Shown: positions 1 through 10,704, numbered from the stretch's first letter. The stretch is DNA of 64,000 nucleotides from Methanospirillum hungatei (GCF_019263745.1 NZ_CP077107.1:1488001-1552000); one strand, 5' to 3'. Numbers and translations are program-made. Notes: generated by a model from the letters alone, not told the origin.

Positions 1-453
<453 letters not shown>

Positions 454-454
<1 letters not shown>

Positions 455-1074
455 TGTTGGAACAGGCAGATCTGTCCCGGCTGCTGGATATTCTCGGTAA
501 CCGGAACCGTAGGAGAATCATTGAACTTCTCCGGGAAAAGCCCTGTTTTGTAACTGAGATATCTGAACGGCTGATGATATCACCAAAGGCCGTTATTGAT
601 CATCTCCAGATGCTTGAAGATGCACGAATACTTGCGTTCCGAAGTGATGAACGGAGAAGAAAGTATTACTATCTTGAGCATGACATCAGTATTCAGGTAC
701 ATCTGGATGTCCAGAGCCATGATTTGGTCCCGGTAATTCTCTCAGGTGAACAACGGCTCCTGATCTCCTTACAGAAACTCAGGCAGATGATCAAGGAACG
801 TGATGAAATTGCCCAGAAACTTGAAGAGATGGAACGGGAGATAGATCATCAGATCAGTGAAGTTCTCCATGAAGGAAAACGTGCTGGTAGTGGAGAAGAA
901 AGCATGCTGGTTTCAGTTGCCCTGGCACATGGGGCAAAAAGTACTGAAGAAATACGGGATCTGACCAGCCTTCCTCCGGAAATGGTGGATAGGACCCTCC
1001 AGAATTTGATGGATGAAGGCATAGTTTGTAAGAAAGGAACAGGATTAGAAATTCGAGGTATTTATGCCGAATAA
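454..1074 (+). CDS. ArsR-family winged-helix transcriptional regulator (possible heat-shock regulator)
   Basis: A predicted DNA-binding repressor or activator. Residues about 8-75 form a winged helix-turn-helix: LLDILGNRNRRRIIELL, then the recognition-helix region TEISERLMISPKAVIDHLQML, then the wing with RSDERRRKYYYL. The middle (about 105-140) is a charged coiled coil probably used for dimerisation, and the last 55 residues look like a second small helical domain (SLPPEMVDRTLQNLMDEGIV). The frame is also open from GTG at 451, but ATG at 454 is preferred. No Shine-Dalgarno is visible, so the mRNA may be leaderless. It overlaps the downstream Hsp20-like gene by 11 nt. The pairing recalls the archaeal heat-shock regulator Phr, an ArsR-type repressor of hsp20 in Pyrococcus; the equivalence is inferred. 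Confidence 0.85.
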
Positions 1075-1534
1075 TCCCTATGATGATCTACTCAAAAACC
1101 TGGTAAAACTACTTGAGCAGATCACATCACTGGAACAGAATATGAAAAAAATGCAGGACGGACCTTCGATGAAACCAGGGATCATCGGGTGTGCAATCAT
1201 CACCGGGAGCCTGCCCCACCAGGGATCCCAAAACCAGGATCCAGAAGGAAAAACCGGGCTCTCCTATGAGATGGTTGATGCAGGAAAGACTGCATACCTG
1301 ACCGTTCAACTCCCTGCCCACCTTTCAGAAGATCCATTGGTTGAATTTTCTGAACGAAGCTGTCACATCAGTACTCAGGGCCTTTCGGGAAACATCGAAC
1401 TGCAATTTCCAATTGTTCCGCAGACATCCACATGGACATTCTGCAATGGGATACTGGATGTAGTTCTTGAAAAAGTCCCGCCAGAGCTACCGGGTGTTGA
1501 TCCGGAATATATCTCTGAAGCAGAGTTTTCCTAA
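1064..1534 (+). CDS. Hsp20/alpha-crystallin-like small heat-shock protein
   Basis: A 156-residue protein with an N-terminal coiled coil (about 6-32, LLKNLVKLLEQITSLEQNMK), a variable Gly/Gln-rich middle, and a C-terminal beta-rich part (about 75-145) resembling the CS/alpha-crystallin fold: alternating strands AYLTVQLPAHL, LVEFSERSCHIST, GNIELQFPIV, and the family-typical NGILDVVLEKV near the end. Members act as ATP-independent holdases or as small adaptor proteins. The start overlaps the end of the ArsR gene, so the two are almost certainly co-transcribed. The sequence is divergent, and a GvpH-like or regulator-partner role is equally possible. Confidence 0.6.
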   Translation: MPNNPYDDLLKNLVKLLEQITSLEQNMKKMQDGPSMKPGIIGCAIITGSLPHQGSQNQDPEGKTGLSYEMVDAGKTAYLTVQLPAHLSEDPLVEFSERSCHISTQGLSGNIELQFPIVPQTSTWTFCNGILDVVLEKVPPELPGVDPEYISEAEFS

Positions 1535-1603
1535 AAACCACATTTCACTTTTTTCCGATATCAATTCATTGCATATATTATCACCGGTGTCTGATACTCC
1601 TTT

Positions 1604-2926
1604 ATGATTGTCGTGATAGGCGGCGGACCAGCGGGGCGGTACGCGGCTATGCGGCTTTCCGGAGCAGGAAAGAAAGTCAGACTGGTAGAAAAACGGTCAG
1701 CGGGAGTCGGAGGACAGTGTCTGCACCAGGGATGTATGACCATTTGTGCTCTCAATGATGTTGCGAGGCTCATGGATCAGGCAAGGGGCTTTCAGGGTTT
1801 AGGAATATTGGGTCCAATTTCTGAATTTTCATATGAATCCCTGATTCATCGGATGCAGGAGACAATACGGATAATTGCCGGTGTTCTCGAGCAGGAGACT
1901 GTGCAGGCAGGAGTTGAAATAATACATGGATCAGCTGATATTCAGGGATCATCACTTCTTATTGACGGGGTAGAAACACCAGCTGATGCCATTATTATTG
2001 CATCCGGTGCCCATCCAAAAATACCTGAGATTTCTGGGTGCTGTCTTCCAGGGGTGTATACTGCTCATACTCTGCTCTCAATGCCAGACCTTCCAAAGAA
2101 GATGGTCATTATCGGGAGCGGTGTCATTGCAGCAGAATTTGCATACATCTTTCGTGTTTTTGGATCAGAGGTTACAATTCTTGCGAGAAGCTCACTACTC
2201 AGAACATTTCCTGATAAACTCGTTCATGAAGCACGAAAGGATCTCGCACAGGTAACTATTGAAGAAGAGGTTACTGTTGCAGGTATTACCGGTCAGAATC
2301 ATGTTACCGGGGTAATCATCAGAGATAAAGAAGGGATACGGGAGATACCTGCAGATGTTGTTCTGCTTGCAGCAGGGATGGTCCCAAATACCGGATTTAT
2401 TTCAGGAATCACATGTGATCCAAACGGTGCACTGATTGTCAATGATCGAATGGAAACCTCAGCTCCCGGAGTATATGCAGCAGGTGATGTGACAGGAACA
2501 GGATATCTGACCCCAGTTGCCCGTCATCAGGGAAGAAAAGCAGCAGATGCAATTCTTGGAAATTCATTCGAACCAGAACCAGTAGCAGTCCCACAAGCAA
2601 TAAAACTCAAGCATGATCTTGCATATTGCAGAAAACCAGGAAATGGAAGTAAAGGTATTTCAATTCCTGGTCCGGCAGGTCCAGGGACGTTCTGGGAGGT
2701 ACAGAATAAAAGAACCGGATCATCCAGCATTGAATTCGATGAAAACGGAGATGTAATGGGACTATCTGAAGCATCTCCGGCAGCATCGGTTGCCATGGCC
2801 TATCTTGGATGGATGATGAATAGTGATATCAGGATTGAAGAATTTGACCGGTTCATTGAAGTTCACCCATCCGCAGACGGAATTCCATGGCTTTTAAAAT
2901 ATCTGAATGGAAAACGAAAATCATAA
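1604..2926 (+). CDS. FAD-dependent pyridine nucleotide-disulfide oxidoreductase
   Basis: A flavoprotein of the dihydrolipoamide dehydrogenase/mercuric reductase family. Residues 1-30 give the FAD-binding GGGPAGRYAA. The redox-active disulfide motif GGQCLHQGCM (about 37-46) has the Cys-x4-Cys spacing of the family. A second Rossmann motif IGSGVIAAEFA (about 170) binds NAD(P)H, and AAGDVTGTGYLTPVARHQG (about 297) is the second FAD motif. At 440 residues it is slightly short and its C-terminal interface domain lacks the family His-x4-Glu pair in recognisable form, so the substrate is probably not lipoamide. No 2-oxoacid dehydrogenase genes are nearby. A role in CoA-disulfide, thiol or electron transfer is possible but not shown. 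Confidence 0.85.
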   Translation: MIVVIGGGPAGRYAAMRLSGAGKKVRLVEKRSAGVGGQCLHQGCMTICALNDVARLMDQARGFQGLGILGPISEFSYESLIHRMQETIRIIAGVLEQETVQAGVEIIHGSADIQGSSLLIDGVETPADAIIIASGAHPKIPEISGCCLPGVYTAHTLLSMPDLPKKMVIIGSGVIAAEFAYIFRVFGSEVTILARSSLLRTFPDKLVHEARKDLAQVTIEEEVTVAGITGQNHVTGVIIRDKEGIREIPADVVLLAAGMVPNTGFISGITCDPNGALIVNDRMETSAPGVYAAGDVTGTGYLTPVARHQGRKAADAILGNSFEPEPVAVPQAIKLKHDLAYCRKPGNGSKGISIPGPAGPGTFWEVQNKRTGSSSIEFDENGDVMGLSEASPAASVAMAYLGWMMNSDIRIEEFDRFIEVHPSADGIPWLLKYLNGKRKS

Positions 2927-3030
2927 AAATCCCAAAAAGGTGATACAATAGAGTATAATTTTTTTCACTCCATCTAAAATCAACACCTTTTTTAGTTTTA
3001 AAAAAAATCTTTCTTCATCAGGAAAGTCCA

Positions 3031-6000
3031 ATGATCAAAATCATTGCCGTGGATGATGAACCTGCTTTTGGTGAACTTCTCAGCATCTATCTGGAAGGGT
3101 TCGGTGATTTTGAGATAACCGCCTATACATCACCTGAAGATGCAATTGATAAAATCATTGCAGGTGAGGCTGATGCTGTCATTACCGATTATCGAATGGA
3201 GGATATGGACGGTATTACCCTCATCCGTAAAGTAAAAGCACTTGTCCCGGATATTCCATTTGTTTTACTGACCGGACAGGATGAAAAGGAAGTTATATTA
3301 AACGCAATGAATGCCGGTGCTGATTTCATCCAGTTCAAAACAGAGGAGCCAGCCAGGCTTTTTACAGATATTGCTCAAAAAATTACCAATTCTGTTGAGA
3401 AATATCGCGCAAGAAAGGAGTCTGAAGAAGGAAGCAGGACACGTGAAATTCTGATGCGGGCACAACGTGACCTGATGGAGAGGCTTTCAGTTGCATCAAC
3501 ATCCAACCAGGCTCTAGATGCCACCCTTACCGCAATCCGATCACTTTCCGGATGTACATCCGGGAGTATTCACCTCATCAATGAGAAGACGGATAAAATA
3601 GAACTGGCTATCTCACATAATCTGCCAAATGAACTCATCAAACAGTTCACCTTCGGAGATCTTCACCAGGTTGTCCATTTGAAATCTCCGCTCTACTTTT
3701 CAGATGGGAATGAGCAATCTGATGTAATAGAATCTATATCAGGCGGGCAGATCCCGGTCATGGCAGGAGGGGAGGTAACTGGCGTTTTGTCTTTTATCAT
3801 GGGTTACCCCAGGATTGTTCCAATAGAACACCGGGATACCATCGAACTTCTCACGAGTCAGCTTGGGAATACGTTAGTCAGAATTCGATCAGAGGAGATG
3901 GTTCGCCATCGTGAAAAGGAACTGAGTGAACTGTACCGGGCGATGCAGGAACTGGTTATTGTTATCGACATGGATGGGACCATCCTTAGTGTAAACCATG
4001 CAACAACCCGGGTACTTGGATACACCGAAGAAGAACTGGTCGGAATGCCGATCCAAATCCTGTATACCCCGGAAATACGGGATGAGATCATTTTCCAGTT
4101 TATGGATCTGACAGGAGAGGGAGGAGCCATAAAAAATTCGTTTCCATTTCTGGACAGTAAAGGCAGAGAAGTACCGGTAGAAACCAGAGGGACGGTAGGT
4201 GTCTGGAGCGGGAGACATGTTCTTTTTTGTATCTCAAGGGAGATTCGTGAGCGACTTGAAGCAGAACGTCATATTCATGAGTATTATGAGAGGATATCAG
4301 CAATTCTTGCTTCATCTACTGCTCAAATCTACATGAAAGATAACAAGCTCAGGTACCTGATGGCCAATGAACCATTTCTTTCATTTGTGGGGGCAAATCC
4401 GGAGAACCTGAAGGACAAATCGGACGCTGATTTTTTTCCGGTCCAGATATCTGAAAAGAGACAGGAATCTGATTTTTATGTCCTTTCAAGAAACTTACCC
4501 ATCTATAATCTGGAAGAAGAGGTTATCAATGAAGATGGGATATCACGGTGGTTTGTTTCATCCAAGGTTCCGGTCCATGACCAGTCAGGTGATGTCACCG
4601 GTCTTGTTGGAACAACCCTTGATATTACCGACCTGGTAAAAACAAGAGAAGAATTAGAGAGACGAGACAGAATTTTAAGTTCAGTGAGTACCGTTGCCCA
4701 GACTCTTGTTAGAAATAATGAATGGGAACCGATAATCCCAGAGTGTCTAGAACTTCTTGGTCAGGCTGCAGGAGTAGAACAGGCTATCCTGATGGGGATG
4801 AATCTGAATAACCGGGCGGGATTTGAAGAGTATTACTGTGAATGGTTATCTCCTGATGTTCATCACCAAAATGGCGAGTATGATAAAATATGTTCTGAAA
4901 TTATCCCTTCGTTTTACAAGTACCTTGAAAATAACCGGTTTTACCTTGCTGAAAAAAAAGCAATCAATGTTGAGATAGGTACTCCTGGAGGGTGTAAAAT
5001 TCCATCATTTCTCCTTCTCCTCCCTGTTTTTTCATTTGACACCTTGTGGGGAGTTTTGGGATTTGTCACCCTTAATAAGGAACATTCTTGTCCGATTGCA
5101 GAGATTGAGGCTCTGATAATGGCATCAGAGGTAATCGGATCTGCAATCAGCAGGTATCAGACCGAAGAATTATTCCATAAACCAGTCGAGCGATCCCTGG
5201 TTGGTGTATATCTTATACAGGATTATCGGTTTATTTATACCAATCCCCGGATGGCTGAGATACTTGGTTGTTCACGAGAAGAACTGGATAATTCACCAAT
5301 AATACACTATATTCATCCGGATGATACCGGGATGGTATTTGAACACCATAAACGGATCATTGAAAACCAAGATGCAACTGATGACTATGAATTTCGGGGA
5401 ATTACAGCTGACGGTAGAGTAATTCGAATCGAAAATCTCATTTCCGGGATATTATATAAAGGAAAACCAGCCGTCATCGGAAGCATCATGGATATCACGG
5501 TGAGAAAACAGGCAGAAGAGGATATTCGTCTCTCACTTAAGGAAAAGGATATTCTCCTCCGTGAAGTTCATCATCGAGTTAAAAATAATATGCAGATTAT
5601 TGTCAGTATGCTCAGGATTCAAAGCAGCATGGTTGACAATCCGATAGTGTTTGATGTGCTTCAGGAGAGTAAAAACAGAATCATATCCATGGCAATTGTC
5701 CATGAAAAACTCTACCGGACCGACAACCTGGTAAGTATTAACCTCCTTGAATACATCAATTCCCTGGCAAACACGTTAATATCAGACTATTCTCCTGATG
5801 AGTCATTAATAACTCTCAACCTTATCTGTGATCCATCCATTGAGATGACGATTGATGCAGGAATCCCACTCGGTCTTATCATGAATGAACTCATTACCAA
5901 TTCATTTAAGCATGGATTTGCTCCGGGGAAAAAAGGGACAATTTCAATCAGCATTGTTCCCAACGATCATCAATATCTCGATATTACGTACCAGGATACC

Positions 6001-6192
6001 GGGAAAGGACTCCCAATGAATTTTGATATAGAGACGAGCGATACACTTGGTATGCAGATTATTGCAAATCTCATATTTCAGTCAAGTGGAGAAATTTCTT
6101 TTCATTCGGATAACGGAGCTGTTGTAAAGATGAAAATTCCAGTCAAAGAAGGATTTATTATGGGAGGTGGATCTGATGCCACAAGGGAGTAA
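3031..6192 (+). CDS. Hybrid sensor histidine kinase, REC-GAF-PAS-PAS-GAF-PAS-HisKA_2-HATPase
   Basis: A 1053-residue cytoplasmic signalling protein with no membrane segment. Residues 1-120 are a receiver with acidic pocket VDDE, phospho-Asp in ITDYRM and a Lys in the QFKTE segment. Two GAF-like regions (about 140-290 and 555-705) and three PAS domains (about 297-415, 420-545, 715-835) follow. The kinase core is HisKA_2 type: REVHHRVKNNMQIIVSML (about 848), then an N box (IMNELITNSFKHGF) and a G box (DTGKGLP, DTLGMQII). The family autophosphorylates on the first His of HHRVKNN. The next gene begins only about 16 nt upstream of this stop, so the two are co-translated. The N-terminal receiver suggests input from another kinase. 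Confidence 0.9.
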   Translation: MIKIIAVDDEPAFGELLSIYLEGFGDFEITAYTSPEDAIDKIIAGEADAVITDYRMEDMDGITLIRKVKALVPDIPFVLLTGQDEKEVILNAMNAGADFIQFKTEEPARLFTDIAQKITNSVEKYRARKESEEGSRTREILMRAQRDLMERLSVASTSNQALDATLTAIRSLSGCTSGSIHLINEKTDKIELAISHNLPNELIKQFTFGDLHQVVHLKSPLYFSDGNEQSDVIESISGGQIPVMAGGEVTGVLSFIMGYPRIVPIEHRDTIELLTSQLGNTLVRIRSEEMVRHREKELSELYRAMQELVIVIDMDGTILSVNHATTRVLGYTEEELVGMPIQILYTPEIRDEIIFQFMDLTGEGGAIKNSFPFLDSKGREVPVETRGTVGVWSGRHVLFCISREIRERLEAERHIHEYYERISAILASSTAQIYMKDNKLRYLMANEPFLSFVGANPENLKDKSDADFFPVQISEKRQESDFYVLSRNLPIYNLEEEVINEDGISRWFVSSKVPVHDQSGDVTGLVGTTLDITDLVKTREELERRDRILSSVSTVAQTLVRNNEWEPIIPECLELLGQAAGVEQAILMGMNLNNRAGFEEYYCEWLSPDVHHQNGEYDKICSEIIPSFYKYLENNRFYLAEKKAINVEIGTPGGCKIPSFLLLLPVFSFDTLWGVLGFVTLNKEHSCPIAEIEALIMASEVIGSAISRYQTEELFHKPVERSLVGVYLIQDYRFIYTNPRMAEILGCSREELDNSPIIHYIHPDDTGMVFEHHKRIIENQDATDDYEFRGITADGRVIRIENLISGILYKGKPAVIGSIMDITVRKQAEEDIRLSLKEKDILLREVHHRVKNNMQIIVSMLRIQSSMVDNPIVFDVLQESKNRIISMAIVHEKLYRTDNLVSINLLEYINSLANTLISDYSPDESLITLNLICDPSIEMTIDAGIPLGLIMNELITNSFKHGFAPGKKGTISISIVPNDHQYLDITYQDTGKGLPMNFDIETSDTLGMQIIANLIFQSSGEISFHSDNGAVVKMKIPVKEGFIMGGGSDATRE

Positions 6193-7576
6193 AATTCTGA
6201 TAGTTGAAGATGAGATGATCATTTCGATGGAGATCAAACAAAAACTTCGAGGGATGGGTTACGAGGTTGTTGGTCAAGCCATTACTGGAGAGTCTGCAAT
6301 TTTAAAGGCAGGAGAAACAAACCCGGATCTTGTTCTTATGGATATCAGACTCAAAGGCGAGATGGATGGAATTACCGCTGCTAAACGTATCATTGAACTG
6401 TATGATCTTCCCATAATTTTCCTGACCGCTCATTCAGACAAGGCAACTCTTGAACGGGCAATTGCTGTGTCCCCTTCAGGTTATCTCCTCAAACCGTTCA
6501 AAGAGCGGGAACTTATGACAAATATCGAGATGAGTCTGCATAAACACCGGATAAAAAAGAAGGTCAGGGAAGAGATTCATCCGGAAACCATATCAGAACT
6601 GGGGAAAAAAATAGCAACTCTCTCATTACCTGCAATTGTCCTCTCAAAGTCCGGGATCATTGAGGAGATAAATCAAAAAGCAGCTGATATTGCAGGATTT
6701 ATCAAACAGGAACTTATTGGAAAACCTGCCAGTGTTTTTTTCACTTCACAAAAAACGAATGAAATTCCTGATCCATCCGTTTCATCAGACACGGAGATGA
6801 TCCTCCCTGATCAGGTAGCAGTCAGAAAAAAAGACGGCAGTATTATACCGGTGACTCTGACCAGCGGTTTTGTCTTTCAGGGATCAGAAAAAACACCATA
6901 TTCCCTGATGATTCTTGAAACCGGGGACGACACAGAAGATGGATCAATTCTTGTCGGCCCTGATATCATCAGGCATCTGGTTGCTCTTACAACTACCCTT
7001 CGTCTTCCTGCATTTGTCATTGACAAAGGAATGATGCTGGCAGGATATAATCCAATGTTTGCAGAACTTGCCAAAAAAGCGGGGATTAGTCAATATATGC
7101 TCAACAGACCCTTGTATGAAACTCCGAGGTTCTCATTCTTTGGAGATCTCCAGGATATGCAGGAGATGTTCCGGGGAGGAGAGACTGAACGAAGAATTCG
7201 TAAATATACCTTTGGAGAGGTCATAAAGTTCATCGAGTTTACAAGAATCCCCTTAAAAAAAGATGGTGTAACAACTCACATCGCTACAATCATGGATGAT
7301 GTTACGAATGAGCGTCATGCATTATTTGAAGCTGAAAAATTTAAAAAAGAATATGCTGATCTATATGCAGCACTTGAGCATATACGTGGAATTTCTTCTG
7401 AAATGCGAATTCCAATTCAGGATCTTCTTTTAAAAATATCAGATAGAGATTCACTGGATCAGGGATACATTTTCGAAATGACTGAGAGGATATCTGATCT
7501 AATTGCAAAACTAGATACGGCCTGGATACACTATGCAGAATTGAAAGATCAAATGTCTAAAGATGAAAAAAGTTAA
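6176..7576 (+). CDS. Response regulator REC-PAS-PAS with a His-less dimerisation-like tail
   Basis: Receiver at about 5-125 (LIVEDE, phospho-Asp in VLMDIRL, Lys in YLLKPF), then two PAS-like regions (about 145-250 and 270-390). The C-terminal part (about 395-455) resembles a kinase dimerisation hairpin (ISSEMRIPIQDLLLKISD) but has Ser where the phospho-accepting His of HELRTPL would be, and no HATPase domain follows. The frame is open from GTG at 6167, but GGGAGGTGG at 6162-6170 is well placed for the ATG at 6176, so that start is chosen. It overlaps the upstream hybrid kinase and is its likely phosphotransfer partner. It ends 3 bp from the end of a convergent gene. Confidence 0.85.
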   Translation: MPQGSKILIVEDEMIISMEIKQKLRGMGYEVVGQAITGESAILKAGETNPDLVLMDIRLKGEMDGITAAKRIIELYDLPIIFLTAHSDKATLERAIAVSPSGYLLKPFKERELMTNIEMSLHKHRIKKKVREEIHPETISELGKKIATLSLPAIVLSKSGIIEEINQKAADIAGFIKQELIGKPASVFFTSQKTNEIPDPSVSSDTEMILPDQVAVRKKDGSIIPVTLTSGFVFQGSEKTPYSLMILETGDDTEDGSILVGPDIIRHLVALTTTLRLPAFVIDKGMMLAGYNPMFAELAKKAGISQYMLNRPLYETPRFSFFGDLQDMQEMFRGGETERRIRKYTFGEVIKFIEFTRIPLKKDGVTTHIATIMDDVTNERHALFEAEKFKKEYADLYAALEHIRGISSEMRIPIQDLLLKISDRDSLDQGYIFEMTERISDLIAKLDTAWIHYAELKDQMSKDEKS

Positions 7577-7579
7577 CGT

Positions 7580-8194
7580 TCAGGGACAGTTTTCAGTAAT
7601 AAGGGTGATCTTCTGAAACTCTTGAGTAATCATGGTTCTCAGATCATCCAGGCTATGAAGAATCTCATCATTTTGTTCTGCCTCCTTTTTCAGGAGTGTC
7701 TCCTGTTTTGTCAGGGTATCCCGTAAAAAGAGGAGTATTTTTTTGGTTTTAACTGCCCTTTTACACGCGATTGCCTTTTCCGGAGAAAGCCCAGATAACA
7801 GAGCTCGAGAATAACATGCATCACTTTCGTCAATAAGATCTTTTGCTTCGTCTATAGCTGCAAGAAGCATAGTCCTTTCCAGAGGTTTCATAACAAATCC
7901 TTCTATCTTAAGACCATATTGCAATGCTTCCTGTGCAGTCAGAACCTTTCCGGTCAGGATAATGACAGGCAACTCTGAAAATTCTTCTGAACTTCGTATC
8001 TGCTCCAAGACTTCCCATCCCGATACCGGTTCCATCATGATATCAAGGAGAATTAGGTCTGGAGGTGACTCTCGTATTGTATCCAGTGCCTTTGCAGAGT
8101 CGGTCAGGATCCGGGTTTCATGACCTCCGCGTATCAGAAGTTGTTGATATAGCTTGCACAGTTTTTCATTATCATCAATGAGCAGAATCTGCAT
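7580..8194 (-). CDS. Stand-alone response regulator with helical C-terminus
   Basis: Residues 1-120 are a receiver: ILLIDDNEKL, phospho-Asp in LILLDIMM, Thr in IILTGK, and Lys in GFVMKPLE. The remaining about 80 residues are helical and charged (TKKILLFLRDTLTKQETLLKK) with no recognisable DNA-binding or enzymatic domain. It therefore probably works through protein contacts, as a phosphorelay intermediate or a partner of a PAS kinase. It is convergent with the REC-PAS gene before it. Confidence 0.85.
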   Translation of the reverse strand: MQILLIDDNEKLCKLYQQLLIRGGHETRILTDSAKALDTIRESPPDLILLDIMMEPVSGWEVLEQIRSSEEFSELPVIILTGKVLTAQEALQYGLKIEGFVMKPLERTMLLAAIDEAKDLIDESDACYSRALLSGLSPEKAIACKRAVKTKKILLFLRDTLTKQETLLKKEAEQNDEILHSLDDLRTMITQEFQKITLITENCP

Positions 8195-8298
8195 TTTTTT
8201 TACATTATAATATGAAAAATTCTATAACGATAAATTTATTCTTTTTTTTATAGTATCAGTCATGCAAAACGGGAGATGAACCATACCTCTTCCAGGGA

Positions 8299-8356
8299 AG
8301 ATATAAATTGTACAAAGAAGATGGAAATGATATAACTGGTGCTCATATGGGGAGGA
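8299..8356 (+). promoter_or_regulatory. TATA box and Shine-Dalgarno of the helical hypothetical gene
   Basis: AGATATAAATT around 8299-8309 is a good archaeal TATA box. GGGGAGG at 8350-8356 lies about 7 nt before the GTG at 8364 and decides that start codon. Confidence 0.5.
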
Positions 8357-8363
8357 AAATCCA

Positions 8364-8831
8364 GTGGATGAACAAAAACTGATACAATCTGCACAGAAAT
8401 TAAAACAACCATCAGAAGATTCAACAAACGCGTACTATGACAAGATTGATGAAATCGCAGAAGAACTGAACCGGATAATGCTGGCCCGTCCAGATATTGG
8501 ACGGCTCATTGGGAAAGGGAATGCCGAAATGATGGAAAATAACTCACGAAATTACCTCAGGTTCATGGGTGCAATTTTTCATAGTTATGATCCTATGGTT
8601 CTTGTGCAGACATCCCTCTGGGCATTCAGAGCATATCGATCTCATGGGTTTTTTGTTGAATACTGGCCTGCAAACCTGGACACAACAGTTCAAATATTAA
8701 AGAAAAAACTACCTGAACCAGTATATAAAGAAGTTTATCCATTCTTTGAATGGTTAATCGTAAATATTCCTGCATTTGTCCTGATTACAGAAGCTATGGT
8801 TAAGGAGGGTACTGATCCTTCCCGATATTAA
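8364..8831 (+). CDS. Conserved-looking all-helical protein of unknown function
   Basis: A 155-residue soluble protein starting at GTG, supported by a GGGGAGG ribosome site. I do not recognise it with certainty. It looks entirely helical, without Cys clusters or membrane segments. The central stretch, with WAFRAYRSHGFFVEYWP followed by KKKLPEPVYKEVYPFFEW, gives a weak impression of the helical sensor modules found in front of STAS (RsbR-like) or B12-binding domains; that is only an impression. It lies between a response regulator and a membrane kinase, which would fit a small signalling partner. Confidence 0.7.
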   Translation: MDEQKLIQSAQKLKQPSEDSTNAYYDKIDEIAEELNRIMLARPDIGRLIGKGNAEMMENNSRNYLRFMGAIFHSYDPMVLVQTSLWAFRAYRSHGFFVEYWPANLDTTVQILKKKLPEPVYKEVYPFFEWLIVNIPAFVLITEAMVKEGTDPSRY

Positions 8832-8895
8832 AAAATGGATCACACTACCGAATGAGGATTTCTGGTTTGTCATCGCGGATTTATTTCATCACCAG

Positions 8896-10704
8896 TCATC
8901 CATTATTCATCGATCCTGGAACCACATACCCACCTTTAGGAATCTGAAGAACAAATCGAACCCCTCTTCCATCTTTTCCGTCCTCATAAATCCCGATTCC
9001 GGTAAGAAGAAGGATCTCTTTGATAAGGAATAGTCCGAATCCATGGGTTGCACCATAACCGGGCTCGAATAAAGAAACCCGACTCTTCGGACTAATACCT
9101 ACCCCGTTATCCTCATAATAGATATTGCATCCGGTTTCAGATACCTCATATGAGAGTGAAATTGATGTTACTGTCTCTCCATGCCTGACAGAATTGTCCA
9201 TCAAATTTGCAAAGACCTTCTGAAGCATCATGTCTGCAAATATCTTAAGATCTCCGAGATTATTGTTGAGTTTTATATTTGAAAAACGGGGATTTGATAC
9301 ATGAACATCGTCTACAACTTTTCTGACAAGATGCCAGGTTGGTTTTTGTGTTCCCATCTGCTCATAATTCCTGGTAAAAGATATCTTCGAGTTGATGGCA
9401 TCGATTGATTCACGAAGATAAATGAAGTATTGATCTACTTCGGGTTCTTCAGGTAATCTGTTTTTGATGAGATCAATTGAAGCATAGGCAAGAGAGAGGT
9501 CATTATTAATGTCATGGCGGGTTATCTGGGATAATAACTGTAATTTCTGGTTTGCACGAATAAGTGCCCCTTCTGAAACTTTCATTGCGGTAATGTCCGC
9601 TACAACTGTTGCGATAGTATTCTTGCCCATGCTGAATGCCGAGATGGCATAATATTTCAGTTCTGGTTTATAAAAGACAATAAACCGTTCCGAGATCCCA
9701 TCTCGTGCAATTTTTTCAAACTGTTGAATGTGGGGAGGAGGAGCAGTATTGTAGATTTCTTTTCCTGTTTTTCCAATCAGTTGATCAGGGTCTGTTCCCA
9801 TTATCTGGGCGTACTGAAGATTTAGATCAGAGAACAGGTAATCAACCGCCTTGTTGTCCTGAAAGATCAATGAAAATACTGCAATTCCTTCATCCATGTT
9901 TTCAAACAATCCACGATACTTCTTTTCACTCTCTGAAAGATTTCGAAAAATCATTTCAAATGGTTTTCGAATACCAGTGACAACAATTGCCTGATAAATA
10001 AGGGCAAATGCAACTATTTTTAATATGTGACCTAGGAAATTCGCGGGTCCATATACACTGATATACGATGTAAAAGCAAGTTCGGAACCAATGGTCGCTA
10101 TCAATGCTCCATATAGGAGGATGAGTACATCTTTTGAGAAAGCATGTTTGTTCTTATAAAGCAGGAAAATTGCCAGGGCAAGGATCAGGCAGATGATATA
10201 TTCACTGATGATTTTAAAGGATGTAAGGCCGGAACCCTCAATATAACAATCAGGAAAATATCTCCTGAAAATAAGAATAAACAATGATGTTGTTATAATG
10301 AAATATCCCCAGAAAAAGCCCCCTGCATGAACCCTTCTTACAATAAAAAAGGGAGCAATCAGGAACGACATGGCCTCCATATATCTGGCTGCTATCCAGA
10401 GTTGTGTGGGGAGATTTGCATCATATCCGGTAAATATTCCCATCCCTTTATACGCAAGGGTGTGAACTAGATCGAATGTCCCGATGAAGAAAAAAGATAT
10501 TCCGATTACCAGGAAAAAGCCATTGTCCAGTTTGTCCCGACTATTCCAGGCGATGACAAAGATAACACCGGCGATGATGATACTGAAAAATTCAGAAATG
10601 ACATGAAAAAGAAGATAACTATACTGCATCGTAAGGGAGATTGCGAGAATGAATACTAGAACGGTCAGAATGAAAATTTTTTTCTGATCATTTGTCAATC
10701 GCAT
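8896..10704 (-). CDS. Membrane sensor histidine kinase, MASE3-PAS-HATPase
   Basis: The N-terminal about 240 residues hold seven or so hydrophobic helices of the MASE3 type, with the signature FIGTFDLVHTLAYKGMG and LWIAARYMEAMSF. A PAS domain follows (about 255-375), then the archaeal H box SQITRHDINNDLSLAY (about 395), an N box (LMDNSVRHG), and G boxes (EDNGVGI, GYGATHGFGLFL). The open frame extends upstream to 11007, but that part overlaps the divergent chemoreceptor and is not membrane-like, so ATG at 10704 is chosen. GGGAGG sits only 3 nt before it. A TTG at 10698 has ideal spacing to the same ribosome site and may be the true start. Confidence 0.9.
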   Translation of the reverse strand: MRLTNDQKKIFILTVLVFILAISLTMQYSYLLFHVISEFFSIIIAGVIFVIAWNSRDKLDNGFFLVIGISFFFIGTFDLVHTLAYKGMGIFTGYDANLPTQLWIAARYMEAMSFLIAPFFIVRRVHAGGFFWGYFIITTSLFILIFRRYFPDCYIEGSGLTSFKIISEYIICLILALAIFLLYKNKHAFSKDVLILLYGALIATIGSELAFTSYISVYGPANFLGHILKIVAFALIYQAIVVTGIRKPFEMIFRNLSESEKKYRGLFENMDEGIAVFSLIFQDNKAVDYLFSDLNLQYAQIMGTDPDQLIGKTGKEIYNTAPPPHIQQFEKIARDGISERFIVFYKPELKYYAISAFSMGKNTIATVVADITAMKVSEGALIRANQKLQLLSQITRHDINNDLSLAYASIDLIKNRLPEEPEVDQYFIYLRESIDAINSKISFTRNYEQMGTQKPTWHLVRKVVDDVHVSNPRFSNIKLNNNLGDLKIFADMMLQKVFANLMDNSVRHGETVTSISLSYEVSETGCNIYYEDNGVGISPKSRVSLFEPGYGATHGFGLFLIKEILLLTGIGIYEDGKDGRGVRFVLQIPKGGYVVPGSMNNG